Shown piece after piece: positions 1-6,791 of a stretch of 11,739 bases of DNA (position 1 is its first letter; every line of letters begins with the position of its first letter). A model generated the notes under the pieces. That model ran no database searches and had not been told where the DNA came from. It saw only the letters and a list, made by a program, of their open reading frames with translations. A program made the position numbers and the translations under genes. The stretch is from Chloroflexota bacterium (lineage in GTDB: Bacteria; Chloroflexota; Chloroflexia; QHBQ01; JADMIH01), in assembly GCA_015478675.1 (NCBI GenBank), contig JADMIH010000119.1:1-11739 (forward strand). Reading direction: 5' to 3'.

Positions 1-1342
1 GAAGACCGCAAAACGTGCAATCACGATCCTATCGCTCCTGGTAGTTTTTGGCATGGTGCTCGCAGGTTGCGGCACCTCCGGTGTAGCTACTCAGGTATCC
101 GAGGGCGCAACAGTAGTTGCCACAGACGTCACGGGTGCTGCTACCAGTGTTAGCGGCGCTGTTAACCCCACCGATACTGCATCTACCTCCGCGCCCGCGA
201 GCGGCGACGTAGTTAAGATCGCTGTAGACCTTCCCGCTTCGGGCGCAGATGCCACCGACGGCATTCCGACGCGCAACGGAATGCAACTAGCCATTGATGA
301 GGCAAACGCAAAGGGCGGCGTAACTCTAGATGGCAAGCAGTACAAAATCCAGATGTACTTCCTGGACGACGTGCCCCCCGGCGGGCAGGCGCATGACCCT
401 GCACAGGGTTCCAAGAACGCCGACTCGTTCATCGGAGATAAAGATGTCATGGTCATGCTTGGCCCCTTCAACAGTAACGTTGCCCGGGCTATGATGCCCA
501 AGCTCAACACCGCCGGCCTCTGCAACATCAGCCCATCGAACACAGGCGAAGGGCTAACCAAGCCTGAGTTTGGCGAGACCAAGACGCTGCGACCGACAGG
601 CATCGTGACCTACTTCCGCGTCTGCACCACCGACGACATCCAGGGTCCGGCGGGCGCTGATTATGCCTACGACAAGCTAGGCGCGAGGAAAGCCTATATC
701 CTTGATGACACCGAATCATACGGCAAGGGACTCGCAGACAACTTCCAGAAGGAATTCGCGGCTAAGGGCGGCACAGTGCTCGGCCACGACGGTGTACCGA
801 AAGGCACTACTGACTATAGCTCGATCTTGAGTAAGATTGCTTCGACCAACCCTGATATTCTTTTCTACGGAGGCACCGCTTCCAACAATATCCCTCTCGC
901 CCGCAAGCAGATGAAGGCCGCAGGCTTGAACATCCCACTCATGGGCGGTGACGGTATCCAGGACGCCGAGTACCTCAAGGTGGCCGGGGCTGACGCCGAG
1001 GGTAGCTACAGCACAGTAGCCGCCGTCAACGTGAACACCTTGCCGGAAGCCAAACAGTTCATAGCGGACTACAAAGCCAAGTACAATGCAGAGCCAGGCG
1101 CTTACAGCGGCCCAGGCTACGAAGCCGCCAACATCGCTATCGACGCAATGAAGCGAGCGGGCACCAAGAATCGCGCGGCGGTATGTCAGGCTCTTCGCAA
1201 CACGAAGAACTACATGGGCATCCTCGGCGAGACAAGCTTCGATCAGAATGGTGACACCGACAACAAGGTGATCAGCTTCTACAAGGCAACAGGCGGCGCA
1301 TGGACCTTCGTGGACCAGCTGCGCTTTGGCGCAAAGCCGTAA
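1..1342 (+). CDS. livK: Branched-chain amino acid/amide-type ABC transporter substrate-binding lipoprotein (5' end cut by window edge)
   Basis: Extracytoplasmic solute-binding protein of the LivJ/LivK type (periplasmic binding protein fold type I, Peripla_BP_6), which captures ligand for the LivHMGF importer encoded next to it. The frame is open from base 2 (first full codon AAG) and reads KTAKRAITILSLLVV..., a basic n-region and hydrophobic core ending in the lipobox LAGC, with the lipidated Cys at 68-70. Base 1 is G, so the start ATG may lie just two bases outside; the internal ATG at 53 would destroy the signal peptide and is not the start. After the Cys comes a linker of about 45 residues rich in Ser, Thr, Ala and Val, then the binding domain (starting VVKIAVDLPASG). 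Family landmarks are GPFNSNVA, ISPSNT, TYFR followed by DDIQGPAGA, and DDTESYGKGL in the second lobe. By eye the position of the LivJ ligand Glu (after YGG) is not acidic, so the ligand may not be leucine-like. The family is certain; the exact substrate is not. Confidence 0.93.
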   Translation, partial: KTAKRAITILSLLVVFGMVLAGCGTSGVATQVSEGATVVATDVTGAATSVSGAVNPTDTASTSAPASGDVVKIAVDLPASGADATDGIPTRNGMQLAIDEANAKGGVTLDGKQYKIQMYFLDDVPPGGQAHDPAQGSKNADSFIGDKDVMVMLGPFNSNVARAMMPKLNTAGLCNISPSNTGEGLTKPEFGETKTLRPTGIVTYFRVCTTDDIQGPAGADYAYDKLGARKAYILDDTESYGKGLADNFQKEFAAKGGTVLGHDGVPKGTTDYSSILSKIASTNPDILFYGGTASNNIPLARKQMKAAGLNIPLMGGDGIQDAEYLKVAGADAEGSYSTVAAVNVNTLPEAKQFIADYKAKYNAEPGAYSGPGYEAANIAIDAMKRAGTKNRAAVCQALRNTKNYMGILGETSFDQNGDTDNKVISFYKATGGAWTFVDQLRFGAKP

Positions 1343-1349
1343 CGTTCTG

Positions 1350-1376
1350 GATGGATGAGCCGTTAGCCCATCCATC
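1350..1376 (+). other. Intergenic hairpin 1 after the binding-protein gene
   Basis: Arm GATGGATGAGC (1350-1360), 5-nt loop CGTTA, arm GCCCATCCATC (1366-1376): 10 of 11 pairs, with a single A/C mismatch. It starts 8 nt after the stop codon and lies 14 nt before a second, perfect hairpin. A 3' stabilising structure for the binding-protein message, or part of an attenuator, would fit; both roles are inferred. Confidence 0.55.
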
Positions 1377-1390
1377 TCTCGGTAACCCTC

Positions 1391-1425
1391 AAGGAAAGGG
1401 ACGACGCGCAGCCGTCCCTTTCCTT
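1391..1425 (+). terminator. Perfect 13-bp stem between livK and livH; probable partial terminator/attenuator
   Basis: AAGGAAAGGGACG (1391-1403) and CGTCCCTTTCCTT (1413-1425) are exact reverse complements around a 9-nt loop. The 3' arm ends in CTTTCCTT, not in a continuous T-run, so termination would be leaky. It sits 50 nt upstream of livH. In many ABC operons a hairpin after the binding-protein gene lets that protein be made in excess of the membrane components; that role is inferred here from position. Confidence 0.6.
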
Positions 1426-1475
1426 CACTAAAGCCTCATACCACACCAAGCAGCCGGGCAGGAGTTACACTCTTT

Positions 1476-2417
1476 ATGGATGGCGTCCTCTTGTTGCAAC
1501 AGCTGATCAATGGCCTGTCAAAAGGCTCGGTTTACGCTTTGATAGCCCTCGGCTACACGATGGTCTATGGCATCGTTGAGTTGATCAACTTCGCGCACGG
1601 CGACGTCTTTATGCTGGGCAGCTTTACAGCGATCACATTCGTCGCCCTCTTTGGCATCGACGGCAACAACCCCACCCTCAAAGACCCCCTTGCCGTAATA
1701 GGCGTATTGATCCTCACCTTCATCGTGACGATGGCAGTAACAGGCATCCTTGCCGCGCTGATAGAGCGGCTGGCCTACAGGCCGCTGCGTAACGCGCCCA
1801 AGCTAGCGCCGCTCATCTCCGCTATCGGGGTCTCATACATCTTGCAGAACGTCGGAGAAGTCTGGAAAGGTCCCGCTATCGTCACCTTCCCAGACATATT
1901 CGAGGACCAGCTCTTTCGTATTCCTATAGATGATCGCGCCATTATCATCCGTAGCAAGGCGATCTTAATACTGCTTGTCAGCATTGTCCTCATGGCGCTG
2001 TTAACCTTCTTCGTACAGCGCACCAAAATGGGCAAGGCCATGCGCGCCACGGCGCAGGACCGCTCGACCGCACAGCTTATGGGTATTAACATCAATATGA
2101 CGATTGCCCTCACCTTCTTTATCGGGGGCGCGCTGGCCGGGGCAGGCTCAATACTTTACGGCATGTTCATACATGGGGTGCAGTTCACCCTGGGCTACCA
2201 GGCGGGCCTGCGAGCATTTACGGCGGCGGTGCTTGGGGGGATCGGCAACATACCGGGGGCCGTCCTGGGGGGCTTTCTAATCGGTATGATAGAAGCCTTC
2301 AGCGACACTGTTTTCCAGCCCCAATGGACCCAGGCTGTGGTTTTCCTGATGCTTATCCTTATCCTGGTCTTCAGGCCATCCGGGTTGCTGGGCCAGCAAG
2401 TGCCCGAGAAAGTCTAG
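1476..2417 (+). CDS. livH: LivH-type ABC transporter permease
   Basis: Integral-membrane permease of the branched-chain amino acid/amide (HAAT) importer, pairing with LivM to form the translocation path. The 313 residues match the usual LivH length (about 290-310). The N-terminus has the family stretch GSVYALIALGYTMVYGIVEL followed by INFAHGD (residues 17-43). The cytoplasmic coupling segment GKAMRATAQDRSTAQLMGIN is at 186-205, and GLRAFTAAVLGGIGNIPGA at 244-262 is the conserved late loop. It ends in FRPSGLLG, as expected. About eight hydrophobic segments can be seen. The ATG at 1476 is preceded by AGGAG at 1460-1464 with an 11-nt gap. It follows the two hairpins downstream of the binding-protein gene and is followed after 8 nt by livM, so it is co-transcribed with it. 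Confidence 0.96.
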   Translation: MDGVLLLQQLINGLSKGSVYALIALGYTMVYGIVELINFAHGDVFMLGSFTAITFVALFGIDGNNPTLKDPLAVIGVLILTFIVTMAVTGILAALIERLAYRPLRNAPKLAPLISAIGVSYILQNVGEVWKGPAIVTFPDIFEDQLFRIPIDDRAIIIRSKAILILLVSIVLMALLTFFVQRTKMGKAMRATAQDRSTAQLMGININMTIALTFFIGGALAGAGSILYGMFIHGVQFTLGYQAGLRAFTAAVLGGIGNIPGAVLGGFLIGMIEAFSDTVFQPQWTQAVVFLMLILILVFRPSGLLGQQVPEKV

Positions 2418-2425
2418 GATAACCA

Positions 2426-3640
2426 ATGCAGCCTTCCAAAGCCACCCCCCAGCCAAGCCTTTTGCCGCGCCCTAAGCGCGCCAGCAAGCGCTCCATGGTT
2501 ACGGCAGCTATTGTGGGAGTGCTGCTGATTCTTTTGCCGGTGCCGGGGATGCTCTCAGCCGCAGGCATCGTTGACTTACCTATACGCTTTGACCAGGCGT
2601 TCATGAATGCAGCCGCGGACACGGGCGTCTTTGTGCTGCTGGCGCTGGGGTTGAACATTGTGGTCGGCTATGCAGGCCTGCTTGACCTGGGATACGCGGC
2701 TTTCTTCGCCATAGGCACCTATACCTATGCCATCCTCGGTTCGGTATTCTTCAATATTCACGTTCCTTTCTGGATCATGCTCTTTGTTTCGGCGCTGGTG
2801 ACTGCCCTCTTCGGAGTGGCCTTTGGCGCGCCTACTTTGCGCTTGCGGGGCGATTATCTCGCTATCGTCACTCTTGGCTTCGGTGAGATAGTGCCGACTT
2901 TCATCCTGAACCTCGATAAAGTGACCAACGGAACAAACGGCATCGCGGGTATAGATAAGCCATCTATCGGCAACTTTGTAATCGGGGCGAATAACGACAA
3001 CATCGGCTTCTACTATCTCGCCCTGGTGCTTGTCGGGATAATAGTGTTCGTGATCAACAGGCTGCGCGACTCTCGCATCGGCCGGGCGTGGATGGCTATC
3101 CGTGAGGACGAGCTTGCCGCCGCCACGATGGGCATCAACACCACAACTACTAAGCTGCTGGCCTTTGGCCTCGGCGCGGCTCTTGCAGGTTTCGCAGGCA
3201 CCTTTTACGCATCTCACCTCGGCTTTGCTTCACCCCAACAGTTCAACTTCAGCCAGTCTGTGCTGATCCTTTGCATGGTGATCCTGGGGGGCATGGGCAA
3301 CCTGTGGGGCGTAATGGTCGGGGCCGTCATCATTTACATGTTGCAGACAGTGGTGCTTATACAATTGCCCACCTGGGTTAGCAATCTCGGCGCGAGCACG
3401 CAGCTTGATTTTCTGGTGAACTTCAGCAACAACGTACGCCTCACCGATTACACATTCTTCATCTACGGCATCATCCTGGTTTTGTTTATGCTCTTCCGTC
3501 CGGCAGGCTTGATCCCAAGCTCTCGCAGGCGCGAAGAATTGCAGCCCGATACCAAGGATATATCGGAAGCTGAGCGCCAGGAAGTCTATGACACACGCGA
3601 CGCAGACCAGGCCGACCCAGACGTAAAAGGAGGCTCGTAA
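2426..3640 (+). CDS. livM: LivM-type ABC transporter permease with acidic C-terminal tail
   Basis: Second membrane subunit of the HAAT importer, partner of LivH. At 404 residues it is longer than many bacterial LivM proteins of about 300-360 because of two extensions. A basic, proline-containing N-terminus (1-23) precedes the first membrane helix, and a charged tail of about 40 residues (364-404, rich in Glu, Asp and Arg) follows the usual FRPAGLIP end. Family motifs are GLNIVVGYAGLLDLGYAAFF (75-94), LRLRGDYLAIVTLGFGEI (138-155), the coupling segment GRAWMAIREDELAAATMGIN (219-238) and LGGMGNLWGVMVGA (287-300). The start at 2426 lies 8 nt after the livH stop, with a weak GGAT-type ribosome site between. 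The gene ends 1 nt before the livG start codon. Confidence 0.95.
   Translation: MQPSKATPQPSLLPRPKRASKRSMVTAAIVGVLLILLPVPGMLSAAGIVDLPIRFDQAFMNAAADTGVFVLLALGLNIVVGYAGLLDLGYAAFFAIGTYTYAILGSVFFNIHVPFWIMLFVSALVTALFGVAFGAPTLRLRGDYLAIVTLGFGEIVPTFILNLDKVTNGTNGIAGIDKPSIGNFVIGANNDNIGFYYLALVLVGIIVFVINRLRDSRIGRAWMAIREDELAAATMGINTTTTKLLAFGLGAALAGFAGTFYASHLGFASPQQFNFSQSVLILCMVILGGMGNLWGVMVGAVIIYMLQTVVLIQLPTWVSNLGASTQLDFLVNFSNNVRLTDYTFFIYGIILVLFMLFRPAGLIPSSRRREELQPDTKDISEAERQEVYDTRDADQADPDVKGGS
3625..3633 (+). promoter_or_regulatory. Strong Shine-Dalgarno fixing the TTG start of livG
   Basis: AAAAGGAGG inside the last codons of livM lies 8 nt upstream of TTG at 3642. The nearby ATG at 3646 is in another frame, and the next in-frame alternative (GTG at 3687) has a poorer upstream sequence. 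This site therefore supports the unusual TTG initiation and couples livG translation to livM. Confidence 0.75.
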
Positions 3641-3641
3641 C

Positions 3642-4472
3642 TTGGATGGAGCTACTCCTGCCGGGGGCGGAGTTTCCACGGCATCCGTGCAGGGAGGCAA
3701 AGATTTGCTCGTCGCCCAGGCGGTGACAATGCGCTTCGGTGGGCTTGTCGCCGTCAACAGCGTAGACTTCACGATCCCGCAGAACTCAATAGTGAGCCTG
3801 ATCGGACCCAACGGCGCGGGCAAGACCACCTTCTTCAACACAATCACAGGACTGTACAAGCCGACAAGCGGCAAGCTTATCTTCGATGGGCGCGATATAA
3901 CGGGCATCGCACCCTCGGCTATCATGTCGCGTGGCATCGCCAGAACCTTTCAGAACATACGGCTCTTCTCGAATATGACCGCCCTGGAGAATGTTCTGGT
4001 AGGACAGCACAGCCGTATGCATTCAGGCCTCGTTAGCAGCGTATTGCGCTTGCGTTCAATGCGTAACGAAGAAGCACATGCACGGCAGAAAGCAACTGAG
4101 ATGCTGGAGATGGTGAATATGCATACCGCCTCAGACGAAGTAGCCAAGAACTTGCCCTACGGCGATCAACGCCGCCTGGAAATTGCGCGCGCCCTCGCCA
4201 GCGACCCCAAGCTGTTGCTGCTGGATGAGCCGACAGCAGGGATGAACCCCAACGAAACCAGCAGCCTTATTAGCTTCATACGCGAGTTGCAGCAGCGCCT
4301 GGGAATAAGCATACTTTTAATCGAGCACGACATGAAGGTGGTCATGGGCCTCTCAGAGAGGATAACGGTGCTCGACTACGGCACGAAGATCGCCGAGGGA
4401 AGCCCCGCCGAAGTGCGAGCCAACCCACGTGTGATCGAGGCGTATCTGGGCCGCAGCAACGCTGACCAGTAG
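3642..4472 (+). CDS. livG: LivG-type ABC transporter ATP-binding protein (TTG start)
   Basis: One of two ATPases that power the LivHM permease from the cytoplasmic face. The 276 residues include Walker [10 protein letters not shown] (55-63), Q-loop Gln in RTFQN (101-105), a signature of the form [15 protein letters not shown] (171-185, with Pro and Asp where the generic ABC motif is LSGGQ), Walker B LLLLDEP (191-197) and the switch His in IEHDM (H229). The ending [11 protein letters not shown] is the LivG/LivF hallmark. About 20 residues rich in Gly, Ser and Ala precede the first beta-strand, a little longer than usual. The start codon is TTG, chosen because of the near-perfect ribosome site 8 nt upstream; it begins 1 nt after the livM stop. 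A 47-nt gap separates it from livF. Confidence 0.95.
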   Translation: MDGATPAGGGVSTASVQGGKDLLVAQAVTMRFGGLVAVNSVDFTIPQNSIVSLIGPNGAGKTTFFNTITGLYKPTSGKLIFDGRDITGIAPSAIMSRGIARTFQNIRLFSNMTALENVLVGQHSRMHSGLVSSVLRLRSMRNEEAHARQKATEMLEMVNMHTASDEVAKNLPYGDQRRLEIARALASDPKLLLLDEPTAGMNPNETSSLISFIRELQQRLGISILLIEHDMKVVMGLSERITVLDYGTKIAEGSPAEVRANPRVIEAYLGRSNADQ

Positions 4473-4519
4473 CAGGGGTTACACCTAACCGCGACAAGCA
4501 GAGCAGGAACAACCGCCAG

Positions 4520-5233
4520 ATGGCTTTACTTGAAGTTGAGCAGATAGAGACATACTACGGGAATATCCGCGCCCTCAAAGGCGTTTCCCTCACGGTGGAT
4601 CGGGGCGAGATAGTGAGCTTGATAGGTAGCAACGGCGCGGGTAAAACCACCACTTTGCGCACCATCTCCGGCATGCTAAGGCCCCGAACGGGCCAGGTGA
4701 GGCTTGAAGGCAAGCGCATTGACACCTTACCTGCCGAGCAGCTGGTCCGCCTGGGCATAGGGCACTCACCGGAAGGGAGGCGCATCTTCAGCCGGATGAC
4801 GATCCAGGAGAACCTGGATATGGGAGCCTTTTCACGGAGCGACAAGCAGGCTATCACGAAAGATATGGAACGGGTACTTGAGCTTTTCCCCAGACTGCGC
4901 GAACGGCTCACCCAGCGCGGCGGCACCCTCTCCGGCGGTGAACAGCAAATGCTCGCCATTGGTCGCGCCCTGATGTCCAGGCCCAGTATTCTCCTTCTAG
5001 ATGAGCCTTCGATGGGTCTTTCACCTATCCTGGTAGAGACAATCTTCGGCATTATCAAAGAGCTAAATAGTACAGGCTCAACTATTCTGCTGGTGGAGCA
5101 GAATGCTCTCCTCGCCCTCCAGGTCGCGCATCGGGGATATGTCATCGAAACTGGGAAGATAGTGCTCGAAGACAAAGCGGCCAATCTCCTCAAGAGCGAA
5201 CGTGTTCGGAAAGCCTACCTCGGCGAAGAGTAG
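4520..5233 (+). CDS. livF: LivF-type ABC transporter ATP-binding protein
   Basis: Second ATPase of the importer, expected to form a heterodimer with LivG. Its 237 residues match the family length (about 235). Walker A is GSNGAGKTT (36-44), the family-specific PEGRRIF follows at 84-90, the signature is [15 protein letters not shown] (137-151) and Walker B is ILLLDEP (157-163). The switch position reads VEQN, with Gln in place of the usual His, which is normal in LivF. The C-terminus is VRKAYLGEE, also typical. The start ATG has an AGGAA ribosome site about 10 nt upstream. The last 32 nt overlap the probable start of the second binding-protein gene. Confidence 0.96.
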   Translation: MALLEVEQIETYYGNIRALKGVSLTVDRGEIVSLIGSNGAGKTTTLRTISGMLRPRTGQVRLEGKRIDTLPAEQLVRLGIGHSPEGRRIFSRMTIQENLDMGAFSRSDKQAITKDMERVLELFPRLRERLTQRGGTLSGGEQQMLAIGRALMSRPSILLLDEPSMGLSPILVETIFGIIKELNSTGSTILLVEQNALLALQVAHRGYVIETGKIVLEDKAANLLKSERVRKAYLGEE

Positions 5234-6476
5234 CTCAGACGCTTTGCCCTTGCGACGCAAAAGAGGTATCTGCTTCAAGCGGGCACTGAGCCTCAGCCTT
5301 CTCCTGGTCGCTATTCTTACTTTGACCGGCTGCGCCTCGTCCGGTCAAAAGCTCCCACCGGCAGCCCCCAACACGGTTCGCATCATCTCCTCACTTCCCA
5401 CCAAAGGCCAACTCGCATCTCAAAGCGTGCAAATAAGGCAGGCAATAGACCTGGCGATTACCCAGCGCAAAGGTATAGCAGGCAGGCTGCGCGTTGAGCA
5501 TGTGGCGCTTGACGATGGGTCCGGTGAGACAGGCGAATGGGCTGCTGACAAAGAGCAGGCCAACGCCCGTGAAGCCGTAGCCGACAGCAGCGTCGTAGCT
5601 TACATCGGGCCGTATAATTCAGGCGCTGCCGCGTTATCGCTGCCCGCCACAAATAGCGTGAATTTACTGCAACTTGGGCCTACGACAACCTGGCCTGGGC
5701 TTACTCTGGATGGTTGGAACCCCGGCGAACCGCAGATGTACTACCCAACTGGAAGGCGCAACTTCGCGCGATTGATGCCGCCTGACTCTTTACAAGCCAC
5801 AGCAGCAGCGCGATGGGCCGCGCAATCGGGCGTCCGAAGCGTCTACCTTCTACAGGATGGCAGCTCCTACAGCAACGGTTTAGCACGCGCCTTCGCAGCG
5901 GAGGCAAAGAGCCTGAAGCTCGCCATAAAGGGTGAAACGCTCGTGGTGCCTGGACAGACGGGGCTTGCAGAGAAGATCGCAACTTCAGGCTCTGACGCCC
6001 TCTTCTATGCGCCAAGCAGCGCTGCAAACGCTGTAGCAGCAGCCAAAGGCTTACAGAAGGTTAACTTGCCGGGAGGGATATATTCAAGCGACACCGCGAT
6101 GAGCGACCAGTTTCTGGCGGGAGCGCCATCAGGAGGCCCGCAGTGGCATATCGTCCATAATAGCTTGCCTTCACCCCCGCAAACCCCGCAGTGGAAGGCT
6201 TTTAGCCTCGCCTTCCAGCAAGCCTACGGGGACACCCCCGGCCAATTTGCTGCCAACGCATACGACCTTACTAACCTCGTTTTAGATGCTATTCAAAAAG
6301 CCGGCGGAGACCGCGGTAAGATCATGCAAGGCGTCATGAGCACCAGGGCCTATAGTGGAGTAACGGGTGAGATAACCTTCGACACGAATGGCGATATTGA
6401 GCAGTGGCAGATGAGCGGCTACAGCGTTGTCGGCGGCAGATTCTCTTTGAGCACGTTATTAGGGAGCAACAAGTAA
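5202..6476 (+). CDS. Second ABC transporter substrate-binding lipoprotein, LivK-like, divergent
   Basis: Second type I periplasmic-binding-fold (Peripla_BP_6) lipoprotein of the operon, likely delivering another ligand to the same LivHMGF core. A basic stretch (RRKRG, CFKRA) and a hydrophobic core lead to the lipobox LTGC, with Cys at 5331-5333. The binding domain follows: VRIISSLPTKG, IGPYNSGAA, GPTTTWPGLT, ARLMPPDSLQATAAA, VYLLQDGSSYSNGLARAF, and a C-terminal GEITFDTNGDIEQWQMSGY. The start is uncertain. GTG at 5202 overlaps livF by 32 nt and gives a long n-region. TTG at 5244 or 5250 would give a compact signal peptide just after the livF stop; none has a strong ribosome site. Sequence shared with the first binding protein is limited to family motifs, so it does not look like a recent tandem copy. 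It is the last gene on this strand before the convergent operon. Confidence 0.9.
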   Translation: MFGKPTSAKSSSDALPLRRKRGICFKRALSLSLLLVAILTLTGCASSGQKLPPAAPNTVRIISSLPTKGQLASQSVQIRQAIDLAITQRKGIAGRLRVEHVALDDGSGETGEWAADKEQANAREAVADSSVVAYIGPYNSGAAALSLPATNSVNLLQLGPTTTWPGLTLDGWNPGEPQMYYPTGRRNFARLMPPDSLQATAAARWAAQSGVRSVYLLQDGSSYSNGLARAFAAEAKSLKLAIKGETLVVPGQTGLAEKIATSGSDALFYAPSSAANAVAAAKGLQKVNLPGGIYSSDTAMSDQFLAGAPSGGPQWHIVHNSLPSPPQTPQWKAFSLAFQQAYGDTPGQFAANAYDLTNLVLDAIQKAGGDRGKIMQGVMSTRAYSGVTGEITFDTNGDIEQWQMSGYSVVGGRFSLSTLLGSNK

Positions 6477-6498
6477 GCGTAAGCAGTACACAAGTCAG

Positions 6499-6531
6499 GG
6501 CCAGCCAGTGCGCAAGGCACTACGTCAGGCC
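6499..6531. terminator. Weak hairpin at the convergence point; possible bidirectional terminator
   Basis: AGTGC (6507-6511), loop GCAAG, GCACT (6517-6521), enclosed by GGCC at 6499-6502 and GGCC at 6528-6531, which can also pair. It lies between the stop of the second binding-protein gene (+) and the end of the acidic protein gene (-), overlapping the latter by a few codons. There is no clear T-run on either side, so the call rests mainly on position. Confidence 0.28.
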
Positions 6532-6782
6532 ATTTCGTCTAGCAGAGAGTGCAAACGGTTGATTTCTGTTCGTACAGCTCCTGCATCCGCCAGGCCAAGG
6601 ATGGACATCCGTTTCACTAGCTCTTCGGAAACAGGCACACCGCTTTTCGCAGTGGCCCCTTGCTCCTCAAGCTCTTCGTAGAGGCTTTCCAGCTCCTCAA
6701 GGAAAAGCATTGTCTTATAGACCTCCTCTTGCTCCGAACCTGGACCTGTCTGCGGAACGCTCCCGTATTCTTCGATGTACAT
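6525..6782 (-). CDS. Small acidic protein, function unknown (85 aa)
   Basis: Not recognised as any family. The 85 residues contain 16 Glu and 2 Asp against 3 Lys and 3 Arg, so the protein is strongly acidic. Residues about 19-41 (EEVYKTMLFLEELESLYEEL and following) look like an amphipathic helix or short coiled coil, and a second helix-like stretch runs from 52 to the end (SEELVKRM, RTEINRLHSLLDEM). There is no signal peptide, membrane helix or Cys. That it is a real gene is supported by a good AGGAG site at 6789-6793, which overlaps the stop codon of the upstream membrane-protein gene and lies 6 nt from ATG, and by its place as the last gene of a tightly packed operon. A cytoplasmic partner of the membrane protein is a guess from position only. 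Confidence 0.72.
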   Translation of the reverse strand: MYIEEYGSVPQTGPGSEQEEVYKTMLFLEELESLYEELEEQGATAKSGVPVSEELVKRMSILGLADAGAVRTEINRLHSLLDEMA

Positions 6783-6791
6783 GCGTAGCTC

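Noticed and set aside
91..603. Open frame of 170 codons on - antisense to the first binding protein
   Set aside because: No ribosome site or family motif, fully opposite a clear binding-protein gene.
53..1342. Start of the first binding protein at the internal ATG 53
   Set aside because: It would leave only five residues before the lipobox Cys. The open frame upstream encodes a proper basic and hydrophobic signal peptide, so the gene begins before the window.
716..1375. Open frame of 219 codons on - covering the end of the first binding protein and its hairpin
   Set aside because: Low-quality composition, no motif, opposite a conserved gene; its start falls within the hairpin region.
4477..4490. 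Hairpin GGTTA-CACC-TAACC between livG and livF as a terminator
   Set aside because: A stem of only 5 bp, moderate G+C and no T-run; it is too weak to support a call.
4555..5193. Open frame of 212 codons on - antisense to livF
   Set aside because: The protein is Arg/Ser/Pro-rich with no recognisable domain, and livF is unambiguous on the other strand; a shadow frame.
5250..5260. Palindrome TTGCGACGCAA as a regulatory operator
   Set aside because: It is short, lies within the signal-peptide coding region of the second binding protein, and is expected by chance at this length.
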